A stretch of 64,000 nt of DNA from Hymenobacter latericoloratus (GTDB taxonomy: Bacteria; Bacteroidota; Bacteroidia; Cytophagales; Hymenobacteraceae): positions 1,240,001 to 1,304,000 of the forward strand of contig NZ_JACHNV010000001.1 in the NCBI RefSeq assembly GCF_014199535.1. Reading direction: 5' to 3'. Each line of letters opens with the position of its first letter. Positions within the stretch are counted from its first letter, which is position 1. Shown here piece by piece: positions 15,471-26,000 of this stretch. The notes under the pieces were generated by a model. The model had not been told where the DNA came from, made no database searches, and was given only the letters and a program-made list of their open reading frames with translations. The translations under genes were made by a program, and so were the position numbers.

Positions 15471-15779
15471 ATGATTACGCCCCGCGAAGAACCCATGGAT
15501 GCCAGCAACCTGCCTGAGGGCACCGACTCGCAATCCAGCCAACGCCAGCCCGACGGCCGCTTGTCGCCGGGTAGCCACGATACCGGCCTGAACGCCGATG
15601 ACAACTCCGGCAGCGGCGGCACCGAAGGCGGCCAAGCCATCAGCGGAGCCCGCGTCCGCTCGGGCGCGCCTAATTACGATGCGCCCGGCAACGCCCAGGA
15701 CGGCGACGTGGGCGGCAACAGCATCAGCGCTGGCACCGGGGTATCGGGCGGCGAAACCGGGCAGGTCCCCCAACTCTAA
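15471..15779 (+). CDS. Small disordered Gly/Ser/Asp-rich protein
   Basis: A 102-aa hydrophilic protein with no signal peptide or membrane segment and strong low complexity (NSGSGGTEGGQAISG, DGDVGGNSISAGTGVSGG). It matches no family I can name. The ATG at 15495 (MDASNLPEG) is an alternative start. The next small gene follows after 19 nt and has a similar composition, so they may be a co-expressed pair, perhaps stress-related (inference). Confidence 0.55.
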   Translation: MITPREEPMDASNLPEGTDSQSSQRQPDGRLSPGSHDTGLNADDNSGSGGTEGGQAISGARVRSGAPNYDAPGNAQDGDVGGNSISAGTGVSGGETGQVPQL

Positions 15780-15798
15780 CTCTCTTATTTTCTTTTCC

Positions 15799-16020
15799 AT
15801 GGCAAACCCAACCCAGAACCCCCAGCCCCGGCAGCAGGACAACGCTGCCGCTTCAGGCGCGCAGCCAACGCAACCCGCTACTACCCAGGAAGAACTCGCG
15901 CAGGACGATGGCGCAGGCATTCGGGGCGGTTATGGCAACAGCGACCAGACCAATGGCCTGGAAGGGGGTGGCCAAACCACATCCGACCGCTCCGATCCTC
16001 AGCAATCGGCCCAGGAGTAA
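15799..16020 (+). CDS. Small disordered Gln/Gly/Asp-rich protein
   Basis: A 73-aa hydrophilic protein (QEELAQDDGAGIRGGYGNSD) without signal or membrane segment. It is similar in composition to the gene just upstream and likely in the same transcript, which ends at the strong hairpin downstream. The function is unknown. Confidence 0.55.
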   Translation: MANPTQNPQPRQQDNAAASGAQPTQPATTQEELAQDDGAGIRGGYGNSDQTNGLEGGGQTTSDRSDPQQSAQE

Positions 16021-16073
16021 CCAGGCCGGCCGGTAACAGGCCAGGCCCCCGGACTTTTGCATACGCTGACCAC

Positions 16074-16128
16074 GCCCGGCGGCCCGGAAACCCACAACGT
16101 GTGGGCCGGGCCGCCGGGCATGGTTTTT
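16074..16128 (+). terminator. Terminator after the small-protein pair
   Basis: A long GC stem (GCCCGGCGGCCCGG with its complement and an inner CCCACA/TGTGGG stem) is followed by GGTTTTTT. Confidence 0.75.
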
Positions 16129-16173
16129 TGCCGTTATCAGATCCGTAACGGGTTCCTTGTACCTTGCCGCGGC

Positions 16174-17391
16174 ATGAAAAACTTTTGGCTCGGACTGCTG
16201 CTAAGCGTGGGCAGCCTGCTACCCGGTGCGCCAACGCGGGCCCAGAACCTGTTACGCCGCCAGCTCGCCGCCCCCGATTCGGTGCTGACCCCGGTGCTCC
16301 GGCAGGCCGCCGCGCACCGGGTACAAATTCTGTACACCCGCATCCGGCGCGATGCGCGGGGACGGCCCCACTTCCGGAGCTACCGCTACCGGGTGCGGCC
16401 CCGCGAATACTTCTACCCGGCCAGCGCCATCAAGCTGCCCGTGGCAGCACTGGCCCTGGAGAAAGTACACCAACTCAGTCAGCAGATTCCGGACCTGAGC
16501 AGCAGCTCGCCGCTTCGCATTGATTCGGCCAGTTGGGGGCAAACCGCCGTGCTGCTTGATACCAGCAGCCTGACCGGCCGGGCCAGCGTAGCGCAGTACG
16601 TGCGCAAACTGCTGCTGGTCAGCGATAACGACGCCTATAACCGCCTTTACGAGTTGCTGGGGCCTGCCGAGCTGCGGGCCGGCCTGCGCCGCCACGGCCT
16701 GCGCCACACGGTAGTGCGGCACCGCCTGTCAGTAGGCGACCAGGACTCTACGGCCCGCCGCACCAACCCACTGGCCTTCTTCACAGATACCAGCCTTACC
16801 CGCCCCTTGTACGTGCAGCCGGCCGCTACCTACGCGGGCCGCTGGCCCCGGCCGTGGCGGCGCGGCTGGGGGGTAGGGCGGGCGCACCTGCAGGGCGGCA
16901 CGCTGGTAAACGAGCCCCTCGATTTCCAAACCAAAAACGTTACGTCCCTGCCCGACCTGCAACGCGCGTTGCGGGCCGTGCTGTTTCCGGAGGCCACGCC
17001 GCCGCGCCGCCGCTTTCGGCTGGCCCCTGCTGATGCGGCCCTGCTGCGCGACTACCTGCACCGTTTGCCCCGGCAAAGCGCGGCCCCGCGTTACCCGGCG
17101 GCCCTCTACCCCGATAACTACGCCAAGTTTCTGCTGGCGGGCGGCGCGCCGGGTCCGCTGCCCGAGGGCGTGCAGATGTATAATAAAATAGGGCAGGCCT
17201 ACGGATTTCTTATTGATAATGCCTACGTCAGCAACCCCACCCGGGGCGTGGAGTTTCTGCTCAGCGCGGTGGTCTATGTCAACCAGGACGGTATTCTCAA
17301 TGACGACCAGTACGGGTACGACACGGTGGGGCTGCCGTTTTTGCGGCGGCTGGGGCAGCTCATCTACCAGTTTGAGCTTGGGCAACGGTAA
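16174..17391 (+). CDS. Class A beta-lactamase-like serine hydrolase
   Basis: A 405-aa exported protein with an N-terminal signal peptide (FWLGLLLSVGSLLPGAPTRA). The penicillin-binding serine hydrolase motifs are in order: SAIK (S84, SxxK), SDN (about 150-152) and KIG (about 338, in place of KTG). It is longer than classic class A beta-lactamases, with a roughly 70-residue insert between SDN and KIG. I cannot tell from the sequence whether it hydrolyses beta-lactams or cell-wall peptides. It precedes a VanX-like D,D-dipeptidase, which points to peptidoglycan. A TACCTTGC box lies just before the start. Confidence 0.8.
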   Translation: MKNFWLGLLLSVGSLLPGAPTRAQNLLRRQLAAPDSVLTPVLRQAAAHRVQILYTRIRRDARGRPHFRSYRYRVRPREYFYPASAIKLPVAALALEKVHQLSQQIPDLSSSSPLRIDSASWGQTAVLLDTSSLTGRASVAQYVRKLLLVSDNDAYNRLYELLGPAELRAGLRRHGLRHTVVRHRLSVGDQDSTARRTNPLAFFTDTSLTRPLYVQPAATYAGRWPRPWRRGWGVGRAHLQGGTLVNEPLDFQTKNVTSLPDLQRALRAVLFPEATPPRRRFRLAPADAALLRDYLHRLPRQSAAPRYPAALYPDNYAKFLLAGGAPGPLPEGVQMYNKIGQAYGFLIDNAYVSNPTRGVEFLLSAVVYVNQDGILNDDQYGYDTVGLPFLRRLGQLIYQFELGQR

Positions 17392-17476
17392 CCGGACAAA
17401 CGTAACAGTACCGATACCTGAACCGTAAGAGGCAGCACTCGTTGCTGTTCGGCTGCAGCTCTGATTGAATTACTCT

Positions 17477-18103
17477 ATGGCTGCCAACGAATTCGGACTA
17501 CCTCTTGTCAGCTCCCCGGAGCACTACCAGCAGCGCATTGCCCAGAGCCAGGAACAGGAGCTGGTTGACCTGCGGGAGCTGATTCCGGACCTGGTGCTGG
17601 ATATCCGGTACGCTACCAGCCGTAATCTGCTGGGTGTGGCCTTGTATCCCACGGCTGGGGCCTACCTGCGCCGCCCCGTGGCCGAGGCCCTGGCGCGGGT
17701 GCAGACTGTCCTGGCCCAACGGGGGCTGGGCCTGTGCGTGTATGACGCTTACCGGCCCTACAGCGTATCGGTGCGGCTGTACGAGCAGCTGCAGGATGAA
17801 AACGTGGCCGCGCCGCCCTGGCGCGGCTCGCGCCACAACCGGGGCTGCTCCGTTGATGTAGGGCTGGTAGAACAGGCCACCGGCCGCCACGTGCCCCTAC
17901 CCACTGATTTCGATGAGCTGACGCCGGCCGCCCACATCCGGTTTGAGAATCTGCCGAATCATATTCTGCTGAACCGGACAGTATTACTGGCTGCCATGCA
18001 GGCCCAGGGGTTTGTAAACTACCCCAACGAGTGGTGGCATTTCGACCACTACCGCTGGGCCGAGTTTGACCTGCTCGACCTGCCGTTCGCGGCGCTGAGG
18101 TAG
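17477..18103 (+). CDS. ddpX: D-alanyl-D-alanine dipeptidase (VanX/DdpX, M15D)
   Basis: A 208-aa zinc peptidase that cleaves D-Ala-D-Ala. The zinc-binding SRHNRGCSVDVG (H120, D127) and the EWWHF block (catalytic E185, ligand H188) are present. No signal peptide is seen, so it is probably cytoplasmic and recycles dipeptide. I chose the ATG over an upstream TTG. It lies downstream of a PBP-like serine hydrolase in the same orientation. No vanR/S/H/A genes are nearby, so it is not a glycopeptide-resistance operon. Confidence 0.9.
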   Translation: MAANEFGLPLVSSPEHYQQRIAQSQEQELVDLRELIPDLVLDIRYATSRNLLGVALYPTAGAYLRRPVAEALARVQTVLAQRGLGLCVYDAYRPYSVSVRLYEQLQDENVAAPPWRGSRHNRGCSVDVGLVEQATGRHVPLPTDFDELTPAAHIRFENLPNHILLNRTVLLAAMQAQGFVNYPNEWWHFDHYRWAEFDLLDLPFAALR

Positions 18104-18145
18104 GCGGTAAACCATACGTTCGCTAGTTCACCGCCTCGCTTGCAC

Positions 18146-18153
18146 TACCTTTG
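18146..18153 (+). promoter_or_regulatory. -7 element abutting the GHL10 gene start
   Basis: An exact TACCTTTG lies 5 nt before the ATG. If active, transcription would begin at or next to the start codon, giving a leaderless mRNA. No -33 TTG at the expected spacing was found. Confidence 0.5.
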
Positions 18154-18158
18154 CGGTA

Positions 18159-19937
18159 ATGTTCCGATTACCTGCCGCCCGCCGCTTTCTGTTGTTTCTG
18201 GTTCTGAGTGTCAACTGGCTGGCCACCCGCGCCGCCGATGTCCCTCCCAAGCGTGAGCTGCGGGGCGTCTGGATTGCCACGGTGGAAAATATCGACTGGC
18301 CCAGCTCCCGCGGCCTCACGCCGGAGCAGCAGCGCCGCGAGTACCGCCGCATGCTCGATGACCACCAGCGCAGCGGCATCAACGCCGTGTTTGTGCAGGT
18401 GCGGCCCGCCTCCGATGCCTTCTACCAAAGCAGCCTGGAGCCCTGGAGCAAGTGGCTGACCGGGCAGCAGGGCAAGGCGCCGACCCCGTTCTACGACCCT
18501 TTGCCCTTCCTGATTGAGGAAGCCCACAACCGCGGCATGGAGTTTCATGCCTGGTTTAACCCGTACCGGGCCACCATGGACACCGTGACGCGGCGGCTGG
18601 CGCCCAACCACCCCTACCGCAAGCACCCCGAGTGGTTTCTGCGCTACTCCGGCAAGCTGCTCTACAACCCCGGCCTGCCCGAGGTGCGCAACTATATCAG
18701 CGAGGTAATCCTGGACGTGGTGCGCCGCTACGACATCGACGGGGTGCACTTCGACGACTACTTCTATCCCTACCCCGAAGCCGGCCAGGTGATCCACGAT
18801 GAGGACGCCTTTGCCCGCTTCAACCCCGACGGCCTCAAGCTGGCCGACTGGCGCCGCCAGAACGTGAACACCCTCATCCGCGACCTGCACGATACCATTC
18901 AGCACACCAAGCGCTGGGTGAAGTTCGGCATCTCGCCCTTCGGCGTGTGGCGCAACCAAACCTCCGACCCCAACGGCTCGGCCACCAAAGCCTTCCAGGG
19001 CTACGACGGCCTGTACGCCGACGCGCTGGAGTGGCTGCGCCAGGGCTGGGTTGATTACGTGTTGCCCCAGCTGTACTGGAGCACGGGCTTCAAGGTAGCC
19101 CAGTACCCGGTGCTGGTAGAGTGGTGGGCCCGCAACAGCAACGGCCGCCACCTCTACATCGGGCACGGGGCCTACCGCATGTCGGAAAGCACGAAGTCGG
19201 ATACGGTGTGGCGCAATCCGCGCGAGCTGCCCCGGCAGGTGCGCCTGAACCGCACCTTCCCCACGGAGGTAGGGGGTAGCGTGTTCTTTAGCTCGAAGTC
19301 ACTGATGGCGAACGTGCTGCATACTACCGATTCTTTGCGGCAGCACGAGTTTCGCTACCCCGCCCTGGTGCCTGCCATGCCCTGGCTGGATGCTGTGCCC
19401 CCGCGCCCGGCCCAGAACCTGACCGTAGCCACGGCCGCTGCCGCCGCCACCCTCACCTGGCAGCCCGGTCCCGCCGCTGCCGATGGCGACCAAGCCGCCT
19501 ACTACGCCCTCTACCGCTTCAACGAAGACCAGACGCCTACCCCCGACGACCCGCGTAACCTGCTGGCCCTCATCCGGCCCCAGCCCGGCCGGCCCCTGAC
19601 GTTTACGGATACCACGGCCCGCGCCGGCCGGGGTTACTCCTACTACCTCACCGCCTTCGATAGGCTCCACAATGAGAGCCGACCAATTTCGGTGCGCACC
19701 ACGGGCCGCGCCGCCGAGGTAGTGGTGGCCCAATCGGCGCCGCCCGCCCCGGGAACGACCCCCGTTACTACTTCGGCCCCCGCCACCCCGCCGCCGGCCG
19801 CGCCACCGGCTCGCCCCACGCCCCGCCCAACTACTCCGCGGCCGACTACTACCGTCAGCACGCCGACCAAGGTGAAGGTCAAAACCAAATCGAAGCGGCG
19901 CGGCGGCTTCTTCGACCGGATATTCGGCCGGCGGTAA
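18159..19937 (+). CDS. Glycoside hydrolase family 10-like (GHL10/DUF187) exported protein
   Basis: A 592-aa protein with a signal peptide (FLLFLVLSVNWLATRA). The GHL10 barrel opens RGVWIATVENIDWP and includes GINAVFVQVRP, HAWFNPYRA, DGVHFDDYFYPYP and WVDYVLPQLYW (about residues 35-400). A fibronectin-III-like domain follows (about 420-520), then a Pro/Thr-rich linker and a short, very basic tail (KVKVKTKSKRRGG ... FGRR). Relatives act on cell-wall or extracellular glycans (family knowledge; the substrate is not fixed). The basic tail is unusual and may bind wall polymers or the membrane (inference). Confidence 0.85.
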   Translation: MFRLPAARRFLLFLVLSVNWLATRAADVPPKRELRGVWIATVENIDWPSSRGLTPEQQRREYRRMLDDHQRSGINAVFVQVRPASDAFYQSSLEPWSKWLTGQQGKAPTPFYDPLPFLIEEAHNRGMEFHAWFNPYRATMDTVTRRLAPNHPYRKHPEWFLRYSGKLLYNPGLPEVRNYISEVILDVVRRYDIDGVHFDDYFYPYPEAGQVIHDEDAFARFNPDGLKLADWRRQNVNTLIRDLHDTIQHTKRWVKFGISPFGVWRNQTSDPNGSATKAFQGYDGLYADALEWLRQGWVDYVLPQLYWSTGFKVAQYPVLVEWWARNSNGRHLYIGHGAYRMSESTKSDTVWRNPRELPRQVRLNRTFPTEVGGSVFFSSKSLMANVLHTTDSLRQHEFRYPALVPAMPWLDAVPPRPAQNLTVATAAAAATLTWQPGPAAADGDQAAYYALYRFNEDQTPTPDDPRNLLALIRPQPGRPLTFTDTTARAGRGYSYYLTAFDRLHNESRPISVRTTGRAAEVVVAQSAPPAPGTTPVTTSAPATPPPAAPPARPTPRPTTPRPTTTVSTPTKVKVKTKSKRRGGFFDRIFGRR

Positions 19938-19953
19938 AGGAGTACAACCGCAC

Positions 19954-19991
19954 AAAAAAAGCGCCTTCCCAACCGGGAAGGCGCTTTTTTT
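19954..19991. terminator. Bidirectional terminator
   Basis: AAAAAAAGCGCCTTCCC, 4-nt loop, and the exact complement. It serves both the GHL10 gene and the convergent susCD operon. Confidence 0.9.
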
Positions 19992-20008
19992 ATGGTGACA
20001 CATCGGTT

Positions 20009-21304
20009 CTACAAGGCCTTCACGGCCAGGGTCAGGGTCACGTCCGTGGCCGTGCGGTTCAGGCCCGTCACGGTGAAAATGGCGTACTGGTTGGTGTTGC
20101 GCAGGCGGGCTACGTACACGTCGCCCACCACGGCATTGTCGATGGTGGTTACCTGGGCCGTGGTGGCGGCGTTCAGGTAGGTCTGGCGGATGCTGTTAAG
20201 CGTGGCGGCCGTGTACACGGCGGCCGTGGTTTTCACAAACCGGGTGGGCTCCGCGGCGGGCGTAGTGGCCGTGGCCGCCCGGCCGTTCAGGGCCTGCAGC
20301 CGGACGGCGTTGCTGGCCGTGCTGGTAATGGCCAGGTCCTTGAGCAGCGGGTCGCCGGCGGCTGGTACCGTACTGAATGTAGTCAGGTCCAGGGCGGCCT
20401 GGTCGCCGCCGGTGGTGCCAGTGTAAGTGAGCGTGAGAGTGCGGGCCGCCGCCAGCGCCGTGGCCGTGCCGGGCGTAAGGGGAGCCGCTGTAGCCGAAGC
20501 CGTGCGCACGTTGGGCGTGCCGGCAAACCGGCTTTTCGCCTCAAAGCGGTACGTTACCTCCTGGCCACCGGAGCCGGCCGGCAGAGTTACGTTTACATCC
20601 ACGGCCGTGCGGGCCCCGGTTTGGGCGCCGGCGGTGGGTAGGCGCTGGCGCAGGGCCCGCCGCTCGGGCGCGGTGCCCACCTTCACGTAGGTAATCAGGC
20701 TGTCGAGGTCTTTGTAGAGCGTGCCGGCCGTGGTCAGGCTGGTAGCGGCGTTGATGCCGCCGTCATTCAGCACCACGTTGTAGCGCACCACGTCGCCGGG
20801 CACCAGGGTGCTCCCGGCCGGGGCGGTTACGTTGGTCACGCTGTTCACTCTTACGGTAGGGGTAGGCTCGGCCAGGCGGAAGGAGAACGTGCGCAGCTTC
20901 GACTGACCATTTTCGGCGGCTACCACCGCCGACACCCGCACGTTGGCTTTGTTGGCGCCGGCCGGCACGGTGTAGCTCACTACCAGCGTGTCGGCGTTTT
21001 TGCGCTTGGAGAAGGCCGCTTTGTACGGAATGGTTTGCACCAGCAAGGAGTCCGTGGCCGGCTCCACGCGCTGATAAATGCGCACCTCGCGCAGGGGCGA
21101 GGTCTGCTGGGCGTACTGCAGCTCGAAGGTAAACGTCTCGCCGGTGGCGTATTTGGTGCTCAGGCCCAGGGCGTTGCCGACAAAGGTCGGCAGCTGCTCG
21201 CCCACTTCCGAGTACATGGTGTCCAGCTCTTTGTCGCAGGCCGCCAGCAGCAGGGGGGCCGCGGCCAGCAGCCACCGGCCGGTATGGTTAATTATCCGTT
21301 TCAT
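20009..21304 (-). CDS. Surface lipoprotein, third gene of the susCD operon
   Basis: A 431-aa protein with a lipoprotein signal (LLAAAPLLLAAC, Cys about residue 23). It is beta-rich with several immunoglobulin-like repeats (for example VVSYTVPAGANKANVRV, VTYRFEAKSRF). It matches no catalytic family I know. It follows susD by 45 nt and ends the operon. In such operons the third gene often encodes a surface lipoprotein that helps bind the imported ligand, and that role is inferred here. The start is the ATG preceding KRIINH. Confidence 0.65.
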   Translation of the reverse strand: MKRIINHTGRWLLAAAPLLLAACDKELDTMYSEVGEQLPTFVGNALGLSTKYATGETFTFELQYAQQTSPLREVRIYQRVEPATDSLLVQTIPYKAAFSKRKNADTLVVSYTVPAGANKANVRVSAVVAAENGQSKLRTFSFRLAEPTPTVRVNSVTNVTAPAGSTLVPGDVVRYNVVLNDGGINAATSLTTAGTLYKDLDSLITYVKVGTAPERRALRQRLPTAGAQTGARTAVDVNVTLPAGSGGQEVTYRFEAKSRFAGTPNVRTASATAAPLTPGTATALAAARTLTLTYTGTTGGDQAALDLTTFSTVPAAGDPLLKDLAITSTASNAVRLQALNGRAATATTPAAEPTRFVKTTAAVYTAATLNSIRQTYLNAATTAQVTTIDNAVVGDVYVARLRNTNQYAIFTVTGLNRTATDVTLTLAVKAL

Positions 21305-21349
21305 GGAAAGAGTTTCGTTAAGAGAAATCAACAGGGGCCGCAGTCAGGC

Positions 21350-22936
21350 TTAGGGCTGGTCCCACCACATGGGCTTGTTGATGTACTCGAAGTCGTTGCT
21401 AGCACCCACTGCGGCGTACAGGGCCGCTACGTTCTGGGGGTTGTACTGCGTTTCCGTCAGGGCCGGCAGCAGGCGGCGGGGCCAGCGGTTTTTGTACTCG
21501 GCCTGGTTGGCCAGAGCGGCATTCACGCCCACCGGGTAGCGCAGGTTCACGTAAATGCTGGGGTCGAAATCGTAGCGGCGCAGGTCCGACCACGACTCCG
21601 GGTTCAGGAACATGGCAATGTACTTCTGTTCCATGATGCGCTTGAGGTCCAGCTGATCGGGCGTCTGGGCTACGGCCGCGCTGTTGAGGTAGTCCGTTAT
21701 CTGCTGGGCCGAGATGGGCGCGAAGGTTACGGCGGGTGAGGCATTGCTGCCGCCTACTCCAATTTTGTCCATATGCGCCCGAATGCCTTCCCGGTAGGCG
21801 GTCAGAGCCCCGGCTTTGTCGCCGGTGATAAACTTTACTTCGGCCTCAATAAACTTCACTTCGTGGTAGGTAATCACCTCGAAGTAGCCCAAGTCGCGGG
21901 CGTACCAGCTGCTGTAGAAGTCAGTGGCGTTGCCGGTGGCGGCCGAAATAGGCGTGCCGCCCGCCACGCCCGGGTCGGTGCCGGTGCTGTTGGCCGTGGC
22001 AATGATGGGGAAGCGCGGGTCCACCACGCCGGGGTAGGTAGCGCCCGGCGCGTTGCCGTTCAGGTACTTGATAATGTTGGCCGAGTAGGTAGCCGACGTA
22101 GTGGCGTTGGCAAAGTTGGCGCGGGTAGTCCCGAAAATGTTGGTGGTGCCAGTGAGGGGCGCTACCGGAGCCTGGAACTGCAGCTGGGCGTCGTCGGCCT
22201 TGCCCGTGAAGCTCTCGGCCACCAGCTTCAGAATCTGGGGCGCTACCTGGGCCGTAAAGTTGGCTTTCTTGCTCAGGTGCAGCAGCTGCCGGGCCTTCAG
22301 GGCTTTAGCCAGCCGCACCCACTTCTGCGGGTCGCCGCGGTACAGGATGTCGCCGCTGACGCTGGGGGAGGTGCTGTAGAAAGCCCGGAAGTTGGCCGAA
22401 GCTGGCTTCGAGAGCTCCACGATGCCCTCGTCCAGGAGCTGCTGAATGCTCTGGTACACCTGCTCCTGCGGGTCGTACTTGGGCGTGTAGTTCTGGGCCC
22501 CCTGGAAGGCCTCGGAGTAGGGCACGTCGCCGAGCATGTCGGTGGCGTGGGCCAGGCCCATGGCGGTAATAATTTTGGAAGCCCCCACGTAGTACACCGA
22601 GCCTTCGGCCTCAGCCGTTTTCAGGGCTTCGCGGGCATTGCCCGCCGACCAGTAGTAGAAGTAGTTGAGGGTGTTGTTGCCGTTGCCGGTGGTGAGGAAA
22701 AACTGGTCGGTGCTGGCCTGGGGCGTGCGCCGCACAATGTACTGGGTAATGTAAGGCGTCGTCAGGGACGTGAACATCTGCTGCTGAAAGGCCTGGGATA
22801 TAGCGCCGGGCAGCAGGAAGTTGGGCGTGGCATCGGCCGGATTGTTGGGGTCGTTATTCACGTCGAGAAAACTCTCGCACGACGTGAGCAGGCCCCCGCT
22901 ACACAAGAGTCCCAGGGCCAAGATATATTTTTTCAT
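21350..22936 (-). CDS. SusD/RagB-like nutrient-binding lipoprotein (SusD-like_2 type)
   Basis: A 528-aa outer-membrane lipoprotein (GGLLTSC, Cys about residue 20) of the alpha-helical TPR-like SusD fold. It begins ESFLDVNNDPNNP, has the VPYSEAFQG block and ends with the Trp/Arg-rich NRWPRRLLP ... PMWWDQP region typical of this subtype. SusD caps the SusC pore and captures ligand at the cell surface. It follows susC by 86 nt. No polysaccharide-degrading enzyme is next to it, so the ligand cannot be predicted and might be a peptide. Confidence 0.9.
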   Translation of the reverse strand: MKKYILALGLLCSGGLLTSCESFLDVNNDPNNPADATPNFLLPGAISQAFQQQMFTSLTTPYITQYIVRRTPQASTDQFFLTTGNGNNTLNYFYYWSAGNAREALKTAEAEGSVYYVGASKIITAMGLAHATDMLGDVPYSEAFQGAQNYTPKYDPQEQVYQSIQQLLDEGIVELSKPASANFRAFYSTSPSVSGDILYRGDPQKWVRLAKALKARQLLHLSKKANFTAQVAPQILKLVAESFTGKADDAQLQFQAPVAPLTGTTNIFGTTRANFANATTSATYSANIIKYLNGNAPGATYPGVVDPRFPIIATANSTGTDPGVAGGTPISAATGNATDFYSSWYARDLGYFEVITYHEVKFIEAEVKFITGDKAGALTAYREGIRAHMDKIGVGGSNASPAVTFAPISAQQITDYLNSAAVAQTPDQLDLKRIMEQKYIAMFLNPESWSDLRRYDFDPSIYVNLRYPVGVNAALANQAEYKNRWPRRLLPALTETQYNPQNVAALYAAVGASNDFEYINKPMWWDQP

Positions 22937-23022
22937 TAAAGTCGGGAGTAGGAAATGAGGAAGAAAGTAGGCCTCGGCGGCGGTAGCAACCACCGTCCCG
23001 CCGGCCTCGTTCACGTCATTGA

Positions 23023-26000
23023 TTAAAAGTTAAAGCGCAGGGCCATGTCCACGCCGCGGGTGCCGGGCACGTTGCCGTAGTCGAAGCCGCCGGAGCCGCC
23101 GCCGCGCACGCCGGAGCCCGCCGCCGCCGTTTCCGGATCGGCCCCGGAGTAGTTGGTCAGCAGCAAGAGGTTGCGGCCCGTCACACTCACCTGCGCCCCC
23201 TTCACGATGGAAGTGCCCAGCCAGGAGGAGGGCAGCGCGTACGACAGGGTCACGTAGCGCAGGCGCGTCCAGGAGCCATCTTCAATGAAAGGAGTACCCA
23301 CCGCCCCCAGAATGCTCTGGAAGTACTGCTGAGTTAGCTCCACCGGGCGGGTGTTGGGCGCGTAGGAGCCATCAGCCTGCCGTACTACCCCCTCAAACAC
23401 GGCCTGTTTATAGCGGTCCTCGGTGCGGGTGCTCAGGCCGTTGCGGGTCGTAAACCAGTCGTTGCCGTTCACCACCTTGCCGCCCTTCCGGAAGTCGAGC
23501 AGGAAGGTCAGCTCCAGCCCTTTGTAGGTCAGGGTGTTGGTAATCTGGGTCGTGAAGTCGGGGGCGCGGTTGCCGGCGTACACGTAGGTGCTGGTGTTGA
23601 TGGTGGGGTAGCCGTTGGCCCCGATGATAACCTGCCCGGCGTAGGGCCCGCTGGTTACGCGCACGTAGTCCAGGGCCGCAATGGAGTTAATGGGGCGGCC
23701 GGGGAAAGCGCTACCCCGCGCCACGTCAATGATGTTGGCGTCCGACTGGTTGACTTCGGTCAGGAAGCTGGGCAGCTTGGTGGCCTCGTTCACGTTGCGG
23801 TAGAAGTTGGCCAGAATGTCCCACTGCAGACCGTTGGCTTGCTTGATCAGGGTGCCGGCCAGGGCTATTTCGATGCCCCGGTTGGTCACCGTGCCGCCGT
23901 TGATGTACTGAAAAATATAGCCTGAGGGCTGACTTACGCGCGGCGCAATCAGCTGATCCGTAGTTACTTGGTAGTAGTAGCCGGCATTCACGCTCAGGCG
24001 GTTCTGCAGAAACTGCAGATCCAGGCCGGCCTCGTACGAGGTGGTGCGCTCCGGCACCAGATCAGCATTGCCCCCGAAGAATCCCTGGCGGAAGCCGCCC
24101 CCGATGTAGGAGCTCTGGGCCAGCGGCGAATCAACGCGGTAGGGCAGCGGGTCTTTGCCCACCTGGGCCACGGAAGCGCGGATTTTGCCGTAGTTGAAAA
24201 TCGGGTTCTGGTCCAGGCCCAGGGTGCGGCTGAACTCGTAGCCGGCCGCGGCGGACCCGTAGAAGAAGCCGCCCCCGAAGTTTTTGTTGTTGCGCGGCAG
24301 CGTGGACGACACGTCGTAGCGGCCGCTGAGCTCCAGGGTAAGCTGCTGCAGCAGGTCCAGGTTCAGGCGGGCGAAGTTGCCGACCAGGCGCCGCTCGCTG
24401 GTGGTGTTCAGGGCGCTGCGCGTGTCGGTGTTGTTGAGCGAGGCCACGCCGGGCGTCCGGAAAATCTGACCCAGCACATCGGTGGTTTCGCGCTTGCTCA
24501 TTTCCACCGTGTTGCCGATGGTCAGCACCCCGGCCAAGTTTTCGTTGATCTGGTGGGTGAAGATGGCCAGCAGGTTGGAGTTGAGCAGGCGGTTCAGGGT
24601 CGTCGATTCCGAAATGCCACCGTCCTGGTTGCCGGGCTGGGAGGTGCCAATGGCCCGCACCGACTGGGTTTTCTCGGTGTACAGGTCGGTACCGATGTTG
24701 TAGCTCACCTTCAGCCACTTCACGGGGTCGTAGCTCAGCTGCGTGTTGCCGATGAAGCGGTTGGTGCGGTCGGTCTGGGGGTTGTTTTTTACCGTCCAGT
24801 AGGGGTTGTCGGCGTCGGTAGAGCCCACGCTGCCGGGCAGCAGGCGGCGGCGCGTGCCGTTGGGGTTCAGGTACACGCGGGCGTCGTCGTTGCGGGGCCA
24901 GTTGAGCAGGCTCACGAAGTAGCCCCCGCTGCCCCCAAACAAGCCAGGGCCCTGCAGGGGCCGCTCGGCGCCCGAGTTTAGGTACTGCGCCGAGCCCGAG
25001 GCGCTGATTTTCGGCGAAAACTGCATGGTGCCCGCCAGGCGCACCGTGGTTTTATCGTACTGGCTTTCCGGCACTACCCCCTTGTTGTCAAGCCGGGAAG
25101 CCGATATCTGGAAGGTGCCCTTCTCCGTGCCGCCCGATAGGGTCAGGTAGTTCTGGTACGTGGTGCCGCGCCGGTGGAAGTTGCCCAGGTTGTCGTACAC
25201 CGTTTCGCCGGGCTGGAAGCGCGGGCCCCAGGAGTTGCGGGTGGTGGCATCGAACACGCCGCCGGTGCCCTGCTTGTACTGGTCCTGCAGCTGGGGCAGG
25301 CGGTTTACCTCATCCACCGAAAACTGGGTGCGGAAGTCGATGGACGTGCGGCCAGCCCGCCCTTTTTTGGTGGTAATAATTACGGCCCCGTTGGCGGCGC
25401 GCAAGCCGTAGAGGGCCGCCGCCGACGGGCCTTTCAGCACCGTCATGCTCTCAATATCCTCGGGGTTGATGTCGGAGGCGCGGTTGGTGCTTCCCACCGA
25501 GCGGCCCAGCAGCCCGTTGAACGCCGAGCCCCCGCCGGGCGCGGTGCTTTCGGCAAACGAGCTGTTGTCCATGATGATGCCATCAATAACGAACAGGGGC
25601 TGGTTGTCGGCATCCAGGGAGTTGCCGCCCCGAATTACAATGGAAGCGCCTTCGCCGGCCCCGCCGCCCGAGCTGGTTACCTGCACCCCGGCCACTTTGC
25701 CCTGCAGGGCATTCACAATGTTGGGCTGGCGCGAGTCAATCAGGTCCTTGGCCTTCACTTCCTGGGCGCCGTAGTTGATCTGGCGGCGCTCCTGCTTGAT
25801 GCCGAAGGCCGTCACCACTACTTCATCCAGCTTGCGGGTATCGGCCGAGAGGGTCACGTTCTGGTTATCGGCGGCGGCGGGGCGCTCCAGGCTGGTGTAG
25901 CCGATAAAGCTGAACACGAGGGTAGCCCCCTCGGGCACGCCGGCCAGGGTGTAGCGGCCTTCCACGTCGGTCTGGGTTCCGAGAGTAGTGCCCTTTACCA

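Noticed and set aside
17477..18103. Glycopeptide-resistance operon around the VanX-like gene
   Set aside because: No vanA/B ligase, vanH dehydrogenase or vanR/S regulators are present; the enzyme is more likely for dipeptide recycling.
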